The notes beneath the pieces are model-generated. The model ran no database searches. It was not told the origin of the DNA and saw only the letters and a list, made by a program, of their open reading frames with translations. From Vibrio sinensis (GTDB taxonomy: Bacteria > Pseudomonadota > Gammaproteobacteria > Enterobacterales > Vibrionaceae), in NCBI RefSeq assembly GCF_003605645.1, contig NZ_QVMU01000014.1, positions 1 to 64,000 on the forward strand: a DNA stretch of 64,000 nt, in the 5' to 3' direction. The position numbers and the translations under genes are program-made. Shown here piece after piece: positions 1-9,057 of this stretch (within the stretch, counting starts at the first letter, position 1; each line of letters opens with the position of its first letter).

Positions 1-65
1 GCATTGAGATGATGTTCTTGGCAAAACTCAGCGGTAATCTGTAACTCTTTAGAAAACTCAGACAT
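1..65 (-). CDS. possible start of a gene running off the left edge
   Basis: An ATG at 65 on the minus strand opens a 21-codon frame (MSEFSKELQITAEF...) that leaves the window. No ribosome binding site can sit in front of it because a terminator-like hairpin with its U tract ends immediately upstream, so this start is doubtful. A plus-strand frame through the same bases also ends at about 44. I do not recognise either peptide. Confidence 0.2.
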   Translation of the reverse strand, partial: MSEFSKELQITAEFCQEHHLN

Positions 66-99
66 AAAAAAATCGGCCTCAACTATGTTGAGACCGATT
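66..99 (-). terminator. intrinsic terminator downstream of the dacA-like gene
   Basis: Bases 71-99 fold into a hairpin (AATCGG/CCGATT and CTCAAC/GTTGAG with one mismatch). Read on the minus strand it is followed by a run of seven U. It fits as the end of the transcript carrying the D,D-carboxypeptidase gene. Confidence 0.7.
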
Positions 100-191
100 A
101 TGAACCCTGCTCAGGATCGTTCAATTATTTAAAACGATCAGCATTAATGCAATGCACCCGCTTTCACTAATTCGAATTCAATCGTTGTCGC

Positions 192-1358
192 TTAGAACCA
201 ACTTGCTACCAAACGCTTCACCCAGTCCATCAACTTCTTAAAGATACTCCCCTCATCTACAGGCTCCAGAGCCGTCAATTCAGCGGTCGCAACCTGTTCA
301 CCATCTAAGGTATAGATAACATTGCCGAGTACTTGACCTTTTTCGATTGGCGCCATTAAATCTTGAGCAACATCCACTTGTGCTTCCAGATTCTTAACCT
401 GTCCTTTTGCTAAGGTAAGGTACATATCTTCTGTAAGCCCAGCTTTTACTGTGTCTTTATCACCCATCCAAACTCTCAATTCCGCCACAGTTTCCCCGGC
501 ACTATTTGGCGAAATGGTATCAAAGAAACGGAACCCATAACTTAGTAGCTGTTTACTTTCTGTTTCACGACTTTTCGCGCTACTTGAGCCCATAACAACA
601 GCAATTAATCGCATGTCACCATTAGTTGCAGATGTTGCAAGGCTATAACCCGCACCACCGGTATAACCAGTCTTAAGGCCATCTACGTTCATGCTACGGT
701 CTCGCAATAAACCATTACGGTTATATTGTGTGATTCCGTTATAGGTAAATGATGTTTCACTATAAAGCGGAAAAACAACCGGAAGATCACGGATAATCGC
801 CTGACTCAATTTCGCAATATCATGAGGGGTTGAATATAGGCCATCGCTATCTAATCCATGCGGGTTAGTATAAGCGGTATTGTTTAAACCCAGTTTTTTT
901 GCCCAACTGTTCATTAAACTAACAAAGGCGCCTTCACTACCCGCTACATGCTCAGCAATCGCAACACTGGCATCATTACCAGACTGAACAATCAAACCTC
1001 GGTACAGATCACTCATGCTAACGGTCGTGCCAACTTCAATAAACATTTTTGAAGAATCAGGGAAGTTTTTAGCCCAAGCATTCTGACTAATTACAACTTT
1101 GTCATCCCAGTTAATATTGCCCGTTTGCATTTCTTGCCCGGCAACATAAGCCGTCATCAGTTTAGTTAAGCTTGCAGGATTAAGTTTAGAATCCGCTTGT
1201 TTTTCAACCAACACTTGGCCAGTGTTGTAATCCATTAATATGTAGCCTTTTGCACCAAGTGCTGGCGCTTCAGGCACAACCACAGGAGCTGCTGTCGCTG
1301 TAAATGAGGCAAATAGTGACGTGACAATAATCGTTTTCAGTAAACCTTGGTTTTCCAT
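192..1358 (-). CDS. dacA: D-alanyl-D-alanine carboxypeptidase, PBP5/PBP6 family (DacA-like)
   Basis: Trims the terminal D-alanine from peptidoglycan pentapeptides in the periplasm. From the start chosen here (MENQGLLK) the protein is 388 residues, the usual size for DacA/DacD. A signal peptide ends near residue 24 (TATAA/PVV). The three serine-transferase motifs are intact: SLTK at 63-66, SGN at 126-128 and KTG at 229-231. The C terminus (FKKLMDWVKRLVASWF) is the amphipathic helix that anchors PBP5 proteins to the outer face of the inner membrane. The open frame extends 10 codons upstream, but that extension would spoil the signal peptide. The gene stands alone, with a terminator on each side. 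Whether it is the dacA or the dacD paralogue cannot be settled from this sequence. Confidence 0.93.
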   Translation of the reverse strand: MENQGLLKTIIVTSLFASFTATAAPVVVPEAPALGAKGYILMDYNTGQVLVEKQADSKLNPASLTKLMTAYVAGQEMQTGNINWDDKVVISQNAWAKNFPDSSKMFIEVGTTVSMSDLYRGLIVQSGNDASVAIAEHVAGSEGAFVSLMNSWAKKLGLNNTAYTNPHGLDSDGLYSTPHDIAKLSQAIIRDLPVVFPLYSETSFTYNGITQYNRNGLLRDRSMNVDGLKTGYTGGAGYSLATSATNGDMRLIAVVMGSSSAKSRETESKQLLSYGFRFFDTISPNSAGETVAELRVWMGDKDTVKAGLTEDMYLTLAKGQVKNLEAQVDVAQDLMAPIEKGQVLGNVIYTLDGEQVATAELTALEPVDEGSIFKKLMDWVKRLVASWF

Positions 1359-1489
1359 GTAGCAACACCCTAAATTGAGGCTATTCAAATAAACGCATCG
1401 AGTATAAACAAGCAGACCCCAATGTATGTGAATCCGTAACTAATCGTTACCTTTAAGTAAGATTTCAAACATAAAATGTGCACGAGATA

Positions 1490-1520
1490 AAAAAACCAGC
1501 GAAGTTATCGCTGGTTTTCT
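1490..1520 (-). terminator. bidirectional-looking terminator
   Basis: An 11-bp perfect stem (AAAACCAGCGA with TCGCTGGTTTT) flanked by A and T runs lies 15 bases past the end of the minus-strand gene at 1535-1897. It should stop that transcript before dacA. Confidence 0.8.
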
Positions 1521-1534
1521 ATGTGGAATGCTGT

Positions 1535-1897
1535 TTAAACCGTCGCCAAAGCCTTTTCTTGGCGCTTGTTCGTAATACTATCTCGATAGCTAAACCATAA
1601 GTAAGTTATAACCAAAGAGAAGAACAAGTAGGACAATGTAAAAATAATCGGTGAGGTGATGAGATTTTCAGACATGCTCCAACTAACGCCTACGACTGTC
1701 ACTACTAATTTGGATAGCATGCCGCACATAAGTAAAAATAACGCTAGTTGTGGAAAACGAGTGCTTCTAAATGTGAACCAGTAACAACTGCCCACCGCTA
1801 GAGCTGAAATTGATAGACCTAACATGAAAGAATGAAGATGATCGACCGATGCATAACCAGCTGAAACGGATGCCATTAGTATTAAGAATAGTTTCAT
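1535..1897 (-). CDS. small four-helix inner-membrane protein, function unknown
   Basis: A 120-residue protein with about four hydrophobic segments: residues 1-18, 25-45, 53-75 and 85-103. It ends in a basic tail (RDSITNKRQEKALATV). The ATG at 1897 is preferred because GAGG lies six bases before it; the frame also has a GTG four codons upstream. I cannot assign it to a named family. It is monocistronic and has its own terminator. Nothing seen points to a substrate or partner. Confidence 0.7.
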   Translation of the reverse strand: MKLFLILMASVSAGYASVDHLHSFMLGLSISALAVGSCYWFTFRSTRFPQLALFLLMCGMLSKLVVTVVGVSWSMSENLITSPIIFTLSYLFFSLVITYLWFSYRDSITNKRQEKALATV

Positions 1898-2321
1898 CTT
1901 GTGCCTCACTTTAAAATTAAGAAAAGCTTCCTTTCATTTCTGAAAACTCATTTTATGCCTATTTTCGCTGTTTAGTTTATAAATTCAAGTACAATTTTGA
2001 ATCAATTTGATTACTAATTTACCGTTATTAGCTTTTGTAAAATAAAGGTTAACTACGTAAAGCGTAGGGATTCAATGCCACTGGAATCCATAAGGAACAA
2101 AACAGCCTTAATTAACAATTCATTTACATTCGGCTTATGTAAAAAAACTTCTTAAGAATGTGATATCACCCCATCACAGCACCAGTGATAAGGAGTTCAA
2201 AAAAACCAATGTGTCTCTGTCTTCATATTGCACAAATAGAGTGTGACAAGCTCGACTCTTCGGTGGTTTACCAATCGAATCCCCCTATTGGCTTTGATAG
2301 AGTGCCCACATCAATACTCAC
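1898..2321. other. intergenic region, about 420 bp
   Basis: AT-rich divergent promoter region between the small membrane protein and the ThrE-type exporter. It holds an inverted repeat (GGATTC/GAATCC near 2068-2090). A short open frame in 2185-2415 shows no recognisable protein. No clear promoter hexamers were picked out. Confidence 0.4.
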
Positions 2322-3497
2322 GTGCTTCATAACATGCCCTCTAAGTACCGTATCAGTAAAATTGTTGAAGTTGGCGATACCCTACATCGCTGTGGTTGTG
2401 CTCCATATAAATTAGAAAAATACACGCAACATTATGCTCAAAAACATAATGTCAGCGTCTCTGTTCAAGCAACACCAACCACCATCAATTACCAGTTTCC
2501 CGATGATGAAAATGCGGTCGTCATGAAACGCCACCAACCAGCATCGATCAATCTTGGATTACTCGCTAACACTATCATTCGTATTCATCAACCAAACCAC
2601 GAACCCTTACCCGAACCCGTTGGGTATTCAAAGTGGGTAACAGCGCTGGCGAATATGAGTATTCCTCCTGCATATTTGGTTTTGATCGGTAGCACGATGG
2701 ACGCTATTTACTTTGCTATTTTGCTTGGGTTCATTGTCTGGTTGTCCCAGCAAATCTGTAAAGGACGTCGCGCGATTGCGGTAGAGTTTCTCGCATCAAT
2801 GCTAACGGGTATTTTTGTCGCTTATGTTGCTAGTACTGGGTACAACATCCCTGTCTGGGCGCTGTGCATAGCTTCTATCATTCTCTTTGTTCCCGGGCTC
2901 TCAATTGCCAATGCACTCGAATGCTTGGCATTTAATGATCTAGTATCAGGAACCGCTTTGCTTGGGCAAAGCGCTCTAGCATTAATAAAGCTGTTTGTAG
3001 GAATCGTGATCGGCTTAAACATAGGAGAAGCGATATGGGGGCAGGCAGAAGCATCGAACTACATGAATGAGGTGCCCCAGTGGCTACATATAGCTGGCCT
3101 CTTTATTATATCGACTGCGATTGGGATTATATTTAATGCTCGTCCTAAAGACATTCTATTGGGCATACCAGTCGCTATCTTAGGCATGTGGGGGCCATTA
3201 TATCTTGGGTTTGGGAGTGGTTGGGTCGTTGGAACTTGGGTAACAACGGTACTGATTACACTATATGGCACTTGGGTGGCCAATAAGATGCAGCTCACCG
3301 GCGCTATCTATATAGTGCAAGGCATCATCATTCTTGTTCCTGGTAGTCGAGTTTTAATCAGCGCAAGTCAATCTGTTTTTGAGCAATCTATTCTGCCTAT
3401 ACCGAGTATTGGCTTATCCGCACTCTTTATGTTTTCAGCCATCGTTGCTGGACAAGTGACTGCCTATTCAATCTATTCACCTCGAATTGAGCGATAA
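2322..3497 (+). CDS. threonine/serine exporter, fused ThrE (DUF1212 plus DUF3815) family
   Basis: A predicted inner-membrane exporter of threonine and serine. The soluble N-terminal ThrE domain covers about residues 1-125 (contains GDTLHRCGCAPYKLE). A set of about ten membrane helices follows from about residue 125 to the end, so both halves, separate genes in E. coli-type systems, are fused in 391 residues. The frame opens with GTG at 2322 and a stop lies eight codons upstream. ATG at 2334 is an equally plausible start and neither has a clear Shine-Dalgarno sequence. It is a single-gene unit closed by a strong terminator. The substrate is inferred from the family only. Confidence 0.85.
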   Translation: MLHNMPSKYRISKIVEVGDTLHRCGCAPYKLEKYTQHYAQKHNVSVSVQATPTTINYQFPDDENAVVMKRHQPASINLGLLANTIIRIHQPNHEPLPEPVGYSKWVTALANMSIPPAYLVLIGSTMDAIYFAILLGFIVWLSQQICKGRRAIAVEFLASMLTGIFVAYVASTGYNIPVWALCIASIILFVPGLSIANALECLAFNDLVSGTALLGQSALALIKLFVGIVIGLNIGEAIWGQAEASNYMNEVPQWLHIAGLFIISTAIGIIFNARPKDILLGIPVAILGMWGPLYLGFGSGWVVGTWVTTVLITLYGTWVANKMQLTGAIYIVQGIIILVPGSRVLISASQSVFEQSILPIPSIGLSALFMFSAIVAGQVTAYSIYSPRIER

Positions 3498-3506
3498 GCA
3501 AAATCC

Positions 3507-3553
3507 GGCATATGTAAAACCATGAGATTCGAACATTTACATATGCCCTTTTT
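3507..3553 (+). terminator. terminator after the ThrE-type exporter
   Basis: A perfect 12-bp inverted repeat, GGCATATGTAAA (3507-3518) and TTTACATATGCC (3536-3547), is followed by CTTTTTA. Confidence 0.75.
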
Positions 3554-4153
3554 ACTCGACAAATTTCGTTTAATCATACTTATTTTTAGGTTTCAGAAGC
3601 CTGCTTTCAGGCTTAGATTCGCCTACATTTTCCTACTCATTGGGCAACCGATTTGGCGGCTAAATAGATGTCTTGTGAGTGATATAACTGACCAGTGTAT
3701 CGTGCTACATTTTCAATCCAAATTCACCAAATGCTACTGTCAAACAAAATCTCTCGCATCGAGAAAAACATAGATATGATTTTTGTAACTATATGCATTA
3801 AAAACATATAGATATATAAATTGATAATGATTTTTCCCGAAGACGAGAATTTACGTTTAATCCATAAAATCTAGGTATTTTTAACGCCAAAAATGAATGT
3901 TTAATTTGAATAAAATAGGGGCTTAGAATCATACAATTTTACATCACACTTTTCCCTATGCATTCACTGATTTTTATTGACTTAAAGTCTGGTGAGTTTA
4001 GACTTGGCTCCAGCTAGAAAACGGTTCTTGTCTAGATCGCCGTTTCGTTGGATTTCATGTATCTCTACCGTAACGTCGTACGCAATAGCAATCTCCTTTT
4101 CCACGCTATCCGTGCCGTTATAGGCCTATTGAAGATTATCAAGGAAATACATT
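3554..4153 (+). other. long cspA upstream region
   Basis: About 600 bases without a credible gene; the open frame in 3522-3773 has no recognisable protein. The right part should be the long cspA 5' leader that is typical of cold-shock genes. Its left part is AT-rich and shows nothing I can name. Confidence 0.5.
3977..4004 (+). promoter_or_regulatory. candidate cspA promoter
   Basis: TTGACT at 3977-3982 and TAGACT at 3999-4004, 16 bp apart. Transcription from here would give a leader of about 140 nt before the cspA ATG, matching the long structured leaders known for cspA-family mRNAs. Predicted only from hexamer similarity. Confidence 0.4.
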
Positions 4154-4363
4154 ATGTCTAACACTGTTACTGGTACAGTTAAATGGTTCAACGAAACTAA
4201 AGGTTTCGGTTTTATTCAACAAGAAAACGGTCCAGACGTTTTCGCACACTTCAGCGCTATCACTGGTGACGGTTTCCGCACTCTAGCTGAAGGTCAAAAA
4301 GTTGAATTCAGCATCTCTCAAGGCCAAAAAGGTCCACAAGCTGAAAACATCAAAGTTCTATAA
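4154..4363 (+). CDS. cspA: cold-shock protein, CspA family
   Basis: A 69-residue single-strand nucleic acid chaperone that melts mRNA structure at low temperature. Both RNA-binding motifs are intact: RNP1 KGFGFI near residues 15-20 and RNP2 VFAHF near 29-33. The length is standard for the family. A ribosome binding site (AAGGAA) precedes the ATG. The long leader and the strong terminator make it a single-gene unit. Codon use is strongly biased, as expected for a gene expressed at high level. Confidence 0.95.
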   Translation: MSNTVTGTVKWFNETKGFGFIQQENGPDVFAHFSAITGDGFRTLAEGQKVEFSISQGQKGPQAENIKVL

Positions 4364-4384
4364 TTAGACTCTTCAGAATTTATA

Positions 4385-4414
4385 ATAGCCAGCAGATTGC
4401 TGGCTATTTTTTTT
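4385..4414 (+). terminator. cspA terminator
   Basis: Stem ATAGCCAGCA / TGCTGGCTAT with loop GATT, followed by a run of eight T. Confidence 0.9.
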
Positions 4415-4442
4415 CCCTCTTTATTATTCATCGAGCTTGCCC

Positions 4443-4982
4443 GTGGCACTAAAACCAACCATTTACAAATTCCGAATTGTTCTTTCCGATACCAATCGTG
4501 ATTACTATGATACTCAACAACTTACGCTAGCATTACACCCATCAGAAACGATGGAAAGAATGATGGCGCGAGTCATGGCATTTTGCCTAAAAGCCCAACC
4601 TGACTTGGTGTTTACCAAGGGATTATCAACGATTGAAGAACCGGATTTGTGGGTAAAAACACTAGATGACCAAATCAACTTATGGATTGAAATTGGTGAG
4701 CCTAGTGTCGACCGTTTGAAAAAAGCCTCTCGTCTCGCGAAACAGGTTGATGTTTTTACATTCAATAGCAAGTCCGATATTTGGTGGCAGCAATCCGTTA
4801 ATAAGGTTCGTGACTTTGGTCTTAATGTTTTCCAATTCGATTTTAACGAACTCGAGGCGCTCGCAAATTCAGCACAACGTACTATGGATCTATCCGTCAT
4901 GATCACAGGTAATAGCCTGTATGTGGATTCAAGTGAGGGATCTTTTGTCATCAATTGGAACGTACTGCAAAACAATGACTAA
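4443..4982 (+). CDS. yaeQ: YaeQ family protein
   Basis: A 179-residue conserved protein of the YaeQ family, a restriction-endonuclease-like (PD-(D/E)XK-type) fold of uncertain function once linked to suppression of rfaH loss. The start is set at GTG 4443 because the product then begins VALKPTIYK, matching the family N terminus MALKATIYK. Family hallmarks seen are HPSETMERMMARV, EPDLW, LWIEIGEP and WWQQS. The next gene begins inside its last codons, so the two are probably translationally coupled. Confidence 0.85.
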   Translation: MALKPTIYKFRIVLSDTNRDYYDTQQLTLALHPSETMERMMARVMAFCLKAQPDLVFTKGLSTIEEPDLWVKTLDDQINLWIEIGEPSVDRLKKASRLAKQVDVFTFNSKSDIWWQQSVNKVRDFGLNVFQFDFNELEALANSAQRTMDLSVMITGNSLYVDSSEGSFVINWNVLQNND

Positions 4983-5526
4983 TATTGGACAAGCACTCAG
5001 CACCATTGAGGCTACTGAACTCATCGAGATAAAGAACCGCCCACAACAATGGCGAGTGTTTTGTGAGCATTACGATTCGATTTTTACCTTAGCGCGCACA
5101 CGTAACGCAGAAGCCAGTGACAAGCAGCTATTACTTGGCGTTTTAACGAAAGCCCACATTGAAGCTCTTGTTCAAATAGAGAACAATGAAAAATCGGCAA
5201 ACGTGGTACGTGAAGCGATAGCGACTCACCTTGGTAAAGAACATCAACACCGTTTCACCTATCAAGGGGCTGAGCAGCTCATTTTTATCACTCATCTTTG
5301 GCTATACCTACAAGGATGTATGAACATGGATTTCAGCTTAGCGAGTGATTATGCCGACCAAACGGTATTAACGTTAACGGAGCACTCTTTGCCGAATATT
5401 TCTGAGCCAAGCTCACAACCATTAAGGCTCGCGTTCATGGCCAGTTTTTACGAGGGAAAAAATCGAGCACCTAATCAGAGCGTGTTACATAAACTCTCTC
5501 AGAAAGTGAAGCAGTGGCTTTCTTAG
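4975..5526 (+). CDS. conserved hypothetical protein coupled to yaeQ
   Basis: A predicted soluble, largely helical protein of 183 residues that I do not recognise. ATG 4975 is preferred because it overlaps the yaeQ stop by eight bases. The frame could start 18 codons earlier, but that part reads through the yaeQ C terminus in another frame. There is no signal peptide or membrane segment. The strong overlap suggests a shared role or stoichiometry with YaeQ, but nothing more specific is visible. A terminator follows within 50 bases. Confidence 0.65.
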   Translation: MTNIGQALSTIEATELIEIKNRPQQWRVFCEHYDSIFTLARTRNAEASDKQLLLGVLTKAHIEALVQIENNEKSANVVREAIATHLGKEHQHRFTYQGAEQLIFITHLWLYLQGCMNMDFSLASDYADQTVLTLTEHSLPNISEPSSQPLRLAFMASFYEGKNRAPNQSVLHKLSQKVKQWLS

Positions 5527-5571
5527 TTAGTGAGTTAATTAGGTTCACTCCTTGGGGACAGCGAATTAGAT

Positions 5572-5602
5572 AAAAAAAGCCGATTACATAATCGGCTTTT
5601 TC
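5572..5602 (+). terminator. terminator after the yaeQ pair
   Basis: A 12-bp stem (AAAAGCCGATTA / TAATCGGCTTTT) with a two-base loop, A run before and T run after. It can act in both directions, towards the convergent sensor gene too. Confidence 0.85.
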
Positions 5603-5671
5603 TCAGTTTAAATCTCAATTTCTATCGCTGCCTCAAGTACTACTTCAAGGTGTAAAAACCAAGTTTAGCGA

Positions 5672-7060
5672 CTAACCTTTATAGTCATTTTTCGGCCGTA
5701 GGATAATGATCGCCCCCGGTTGTTCTTCTTCAGATTTAATCATTGGACTGACTTGTATTTCCATCCATTCACTACCTTGGCTACAACCTAGCTTACGGAT
5801 CAACGAAATACCGCTATATTCACTTCCACAATGAAGCGCTCGATGCAACCAATGTGCTGGTGACGATGTATCTTCTGACAGGTTATCAATCAACAACTCA
5901 AAACTTTGTCCATAAATCGAACCGGCTTTAATATTAAGCCACTCACTGGCCGCTGGATTGCAATAATCAACACATCCCATGTGATCGACGGTAAAGATAC
6001 AGTCACTGATCGAATACAGAAGCAATTGACTAAATTGGTGTTCTTGATAGAGGTTATTATATATCTCACTGAATTTAGTACTCAGTTGTCCAATTTCACC
6101 TTTATCGATATGCTTAAACGGCCGTAGCTCTTCAGCTAATGTCGAACCGTCAACCTGATTGAGCCAATTAACGAGTTCTTTCATTGGCTTCGTTATATGA
6201 CGACGTAACAAATAGGTCATAATGCTTGGTAACAACATCATTGCAAAAAATGATGGACTCCACTCGATAATCAGCTGACTTAGACTTTGGGTTCGATATT
6301 CCGATCGCAAAGCTACAATACTAGGAAGATTTCCATCTTCAAAGCTCAACATCTGATAACTACCTATCATAGACTGGTCTTGAATAAGGTAATTTATTGG
6401 TTCTAATTTCCAAGGCCCGATCCCAGACATTAGGAACAATTTGTTATCCGTTAAGACAGGTACGACTGAAAAATCCATATTGAGTACTGAAGATATATGC
6501 CCGGTAACACTTGAGTCTATCACTTTGACCATCACAATACGGCCATTTGCTAATCTCGTTGCGGAATTGTCCGTAACGGGCAAACTAGCCAGCATGTAGA
6601 GGCGACCTTTAAAAAACAGTGCTCCTCTTTGGTTAAAATCAGTCGAAATAGGCATGATTCCTTGAATAAAATGCCACATTTCTTTGCCATCATCGATGCT
6701 ATCTTTTGAAATGCTATACAGGACTTGTCCGTCTAGGCGTTCGATCATAACGCCACTGACTTTGATGGTATTCAAAACATCTTGGCTGAAATTATCACGA
6801 ATGAAACTCGTAGATGGTTGGTTAATATAATCGTAAGTGGTATCCCATTGCGCGTAAGCACTTGTGATCACTTCTAGGTCATCCATCTCATTATCAATCA
6901 AACGCAAGCCGAGCGCTGCCATCTCACTGTTCAATTGCTTCCCTTGAGCTAACTTTTCTGAATCCGATGACAAATACGAAACCACCGACACTATGCCTAG
7001 CGTCAACGCCATCGCCAAAAAAAACATATTCAACAATTTTCTTTCTATCGAACCTTGCAC
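5672..7060 (-). CDS. membrane sensor with CHASE4, HAMP and PAS domains and no output domain
   Basis: From a GTG at 7060, with AAGG nine bases before it, the protein has 462 residues. An N-terminal membrane helix (NMFFLAMALTLGIVSVVSYL) is followed by a CHASE4-like periplasmic domain (contains MDDLEVITSAYAQWDTTYDY). A second helix (FFAMMLLPSIMTYLL), a HAMP linker and a PAS domain (ISDCIFTVDHMGCVDYCNPA) follow. The protein ends just after the PAS, without a kinase, GGDEF, EAL or methyl-accepting domain. The open frame extends to 7210 and would add a cysteine-rich leader of 50 residues, which I think is not translated. It is divergent from norR, and the shared gap carries NorR-type boxes and a sigma-54-like element facing this gene. 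It is therefore probably induced by nitric oxide; its downstream partner is unknown. Confidence 0.75.
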   Translation of the reverse strand: MQGSIERKLLNMFFLAMALTLGIVSVVSYLSSDSEKLAQGKQLNSEMAALGLRLIDNEMDDLEVITSAYAQWDTTYDYINQPSTSFIRDNFSQDVLNTIKVSGVMIERLDGQVLYSISKDSIDDGKEMWHFIQGIMPISTDFNQRGALFFKGRLYMLASLPVTDNSATRLANGRIVMVKVIDSSVTGHISSVLNMDFSVVPVLTDNKLFLMSGIGPWKLEPINYLIQDQSMIGSYQMLSFEDGNLPSIVALRSEYRTQSLSQLIIEWSPSFFAMMLLPSIMTYLLRRHITKPMKELVNWLNQVDGSTLAEELRPFKHIDKGEIGQLSTKFSEIYNNLYQEHQFSQLLLYSISDCIFTVDHMGCVDYCNPAASEWLNIKAGSIYGQSFELLIDNLSEDTSSPAHWLHRALHCGSEYSGISLIRKLGCSQGSEWMEIQVSPMIKSEEEQPGAIIILRPKNDYKG

Positions 7061-7246
7061 GCTTAACGACCTTACCCATGAAATAGCAACAGCGCATTGT
7101 ATAAAAACGTTGTTTCTGCATCTGTTCTTTACAGAACACTCAGTGCAGTTTGAGCCAAGCAACTTTAAATAAAACGGGGATAAAAAATACATCGTTAATG
7201 ATTCGCTCAAATAAAGCTCTCAGGCGATATTTCAATGATTATTCTC

Positions 7247-7260
7247 GCGATCGACAGCCC
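7247..7260 (-). promoter_or_regulatory. candidate sigma-54 promoter for the CHASE4 sensor
   Basis: On the minus strand GG (7260-7259) and GC (7248-7247) are separated by exactly 10 bases in the context TTGGG...TCGCGAG, the invariant core of -24/-12 promoters. The rest of the consensus is only partly matched. NorR-type boxes lie 35-70 bases upstream, a normal distance for a sigma-54 activator. Confidence 0.5.
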
Positions 7261-7294
7261 AAAAAACATCTGACTTAATCTCTAACAGGATCAA

Positions 7295-7305
7295 GTCAAA
7301 ACGAC
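7295..7305. promoter_or_regulatory. NorR-type enhancer box 1
   Basis: GTCAAAACGAC fits the GT-N7-AC core bound by NorR and sits in the norR/sensor divergent gap. Confidence 0.6.
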
Positions 7306-7318
7306 TCATTTAGTTTCA

Positions 7319-7329
7319 GTCAAAATGAC
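7319..7329. promoter_or_regulatory. NorR-type enhancer box 2
   Basis: GTCAAAATGAC, a near-identical GT-N7-AC box 24 bp from box 1. Repeated boxes match the multi-site enhancers of NorR. Confidence 0.6.
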
Positions 7330-7360
7330 TCTACAATAACAAAAAAGAGGATGAGCACCG

Positions 7361-8986
7361 ATGCAAGATATTTCTATTTCAACGCTATTAGATATGACGA
7401 TTGGTTTAGCCAGTGGACACAATGATGATGAACGTTTTAACAAACTTCTTGATGCGATACGTAAAGCGATTCAGTGTGACTGTATAGCGTTGCTTCGCTT
7501 GCAAGGCGACACGCTCATTCCACTTGCAATGCAAGGAGTCACTCGGGATACGTTGGGCCGTCACTTTGTCATCAGTGAACACCCTCGTTTTCAAGCTATT
7601 TGCCATTCCAAAACACCGCTACGTTTTGATGCAAATAGCCCACTCCCCGATCCATTCGATGGACTCTTACTTGATTATGACGGAGAACTACCTATGCATG
7701 CTTGCATGGGATTACCGCTCATTTATGCAAATAAATTGCTGGGAATTTTAACTCTCGATAGCCTAACGCCCAATATCTTCGATTCAATTCCACTTCGCAG
7801 CCTTGATGCACTCGCGGCAATTGCAGCCTCTACACTCAAAGTTGCCCTCACCGTTTCACAACTTGAGCAACAAGCGAAGCATGTACAACAAAGACTAGAA
7901 GAATTGAATGAAGAAGTGTGGGAACGAGACAGCAGTGACATCATCGGTACTAGCATAGCAATGCAGCGTCTTAACGATGATATCAGTGTGGTCGCGCCCT
8001 CTAATTTCACCATTTTAATTCAGGGCGAAACTGGGGTTGGCAAAGAGCTAGTTGCTCGCAAAATGCATCTGCTTTCGCCACGGAGAAAACAACCTCTTGT
8101 CTATGTCAACTGTGCGGCTATCCCTGAAAACTTAGTGGAAAGTGAGCTCTTTGGCCATATACGAGGGGCATTTACTGGAGCGGATAAATCTCGTTTAGGC
8201 AAGTTTGCACTCGCAGATGGCGGTACTCTGTTTCTTGATGAAATCGGTGAATTACCTTTAGCTGCACAAAGTAAACTACTTCGAGCATTGCAAAGCCAGG
8301 AGATCCAACCTGTAGGTCAAGATAAGGTACAAACTATTGATGTTAGAGTCGTCGCTGCGACCAACCGAGATTTAAAGCTCGAAGTCAATGAAGGGCGATT
8401 CCGTTCTGATCTTTTTCATCGCCTATCTGTCTATCCCATTTCCGTTCCCGCTTTGCGTGAACGCGATGGCGACATTCCTCTTTTGGCAGGATATTTTCTC
8501 GAGCAAGCACGACGCAAATTAGGTATCGGGCAAATTAAAATCGCACAGCAAGCTCTAGAACAACTTTCTCACTACAACTGGCCCGGTAATGTGCGAGAGT
8601 TAGAACATGTCATCAACCGAGCTGCACTGAAAGCCAGAGCCAAAAGCCATCCCAATGAAAGAGTGACCTTATTACTTGAGGATATCGATACAATCGATAT
8701 GAACCCAATAAGCGATACCGGGTATTCTCAAATGACTGCCCATAAACAAAATACACATCAACAAAATCTAAATTTAGGCACAGAGCCCGATCTTGAACCT
8801 GACAATCTCAGTTTAAAGGAAGCCACCGATAACTTTCAACGTCAAGCCATTGTGGCTACGCTATCGACAAGTAATAACAACTGGGCTCAAGCTGCTCGTC
8901 ACTTACAATTGGACCGAGCTAATCTTGTTCGATTAGCAAAACGATTAGGTATTGAAGTTACAAAACAAGTAAAAACGCACCAATAG
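7361..8986 (+). CDS. norR: NorR, nitric-oxide-sensing sigma-54 activator
   Basis: A 541-residue enhancer-binding protein that senses NO with a mononuclear iron in its GAF domain and then activates sigma-54 promoters. The GAF domain covers about residues 15-165; Asp97/Asp100, Cys115 and Asp133 sit where the E. coli iron-site residues are expected. The AAA+ domain follows, with Walker A GETGVGKE, the sigma-54 contact loop [19 protein letters not shown] and the arginine-rich [10 protein letters not shown]-terminal Fis-type helix-turn-helix ([21 protein letters not shown]) ends the protein. GAGGA precedes the ATG. No norVW or hmp gene is adjacent; the only neighbour behind NorR-type boxes is the divergent CHASE4 sensor. 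Confidence 0.92.
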   Translation: MQDISISTLLDMTIGLASGHNDDERFNKLLDAIRKAIQCDCIALLRLQGDTLIPLAMQGVTRDTLGRHFVISEHPRFQAICHSKTPLRFDANSPLPDPFDGLLLDYDGELPMHACMGLPLIYANKLLGILTLDSLTPNIFDSIPLRSLDALAAIAASTLKVALTVSQLEQQAKHVQQRLEELNEEVWERDSSDIIGTSIAMQRLNDDISVVAPSNFTILIQGETGVGKELVARKMHLLSPRRKQPLVYVNCAAIPENLVESELFGHIRGAFTGADKSRLGKFALADGGTLFLDEIGELPLAAQSKLLRALQSQEIQPVGQDKVQTIDVRVVAATNRDLKLEVNEGRFRSDLFHRLSVYPISVPALRERDGDIPLLAGYFLEQARRKLGIGQIKIAQQALEQLSHYNWPGNVRELEHVINRAALKARAKSHPNERVTLLLEDIDTIDMNPISDTGYSQMTAHKQNTHQQNLNLGTEPDLEPDNLSLKEATDNFQRQAIVATLSTSNNNWAQAARHLQLDRANLVRLAKRLGIEVTKQVKTHQ

Positions 8987-9057
8987 TTGTTTGTTCAATG
9001 TTACTAAGTAGTTACAATATAACACCTCAACATTACGATTAGAAAAAGAGTATACCT

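Noticed and set aside
192..1358. In-frame codons after the dacA stop as a readthrough extension
   Set aside because: Only 15 codons to the next stop, which is expected by chance.
2185..2415. 76-codon open frame before the ThrE-type gene
   Set aside because: Overlaps the real gene in another frame, no ribosome binding site, no protein-like pattern.
3522..3773. 83-codon frame upstream of cspA
   Set aside because: It starts within the terminator region and its basic, aromatic-rich composition looks like AT-rich noncoding DNA.
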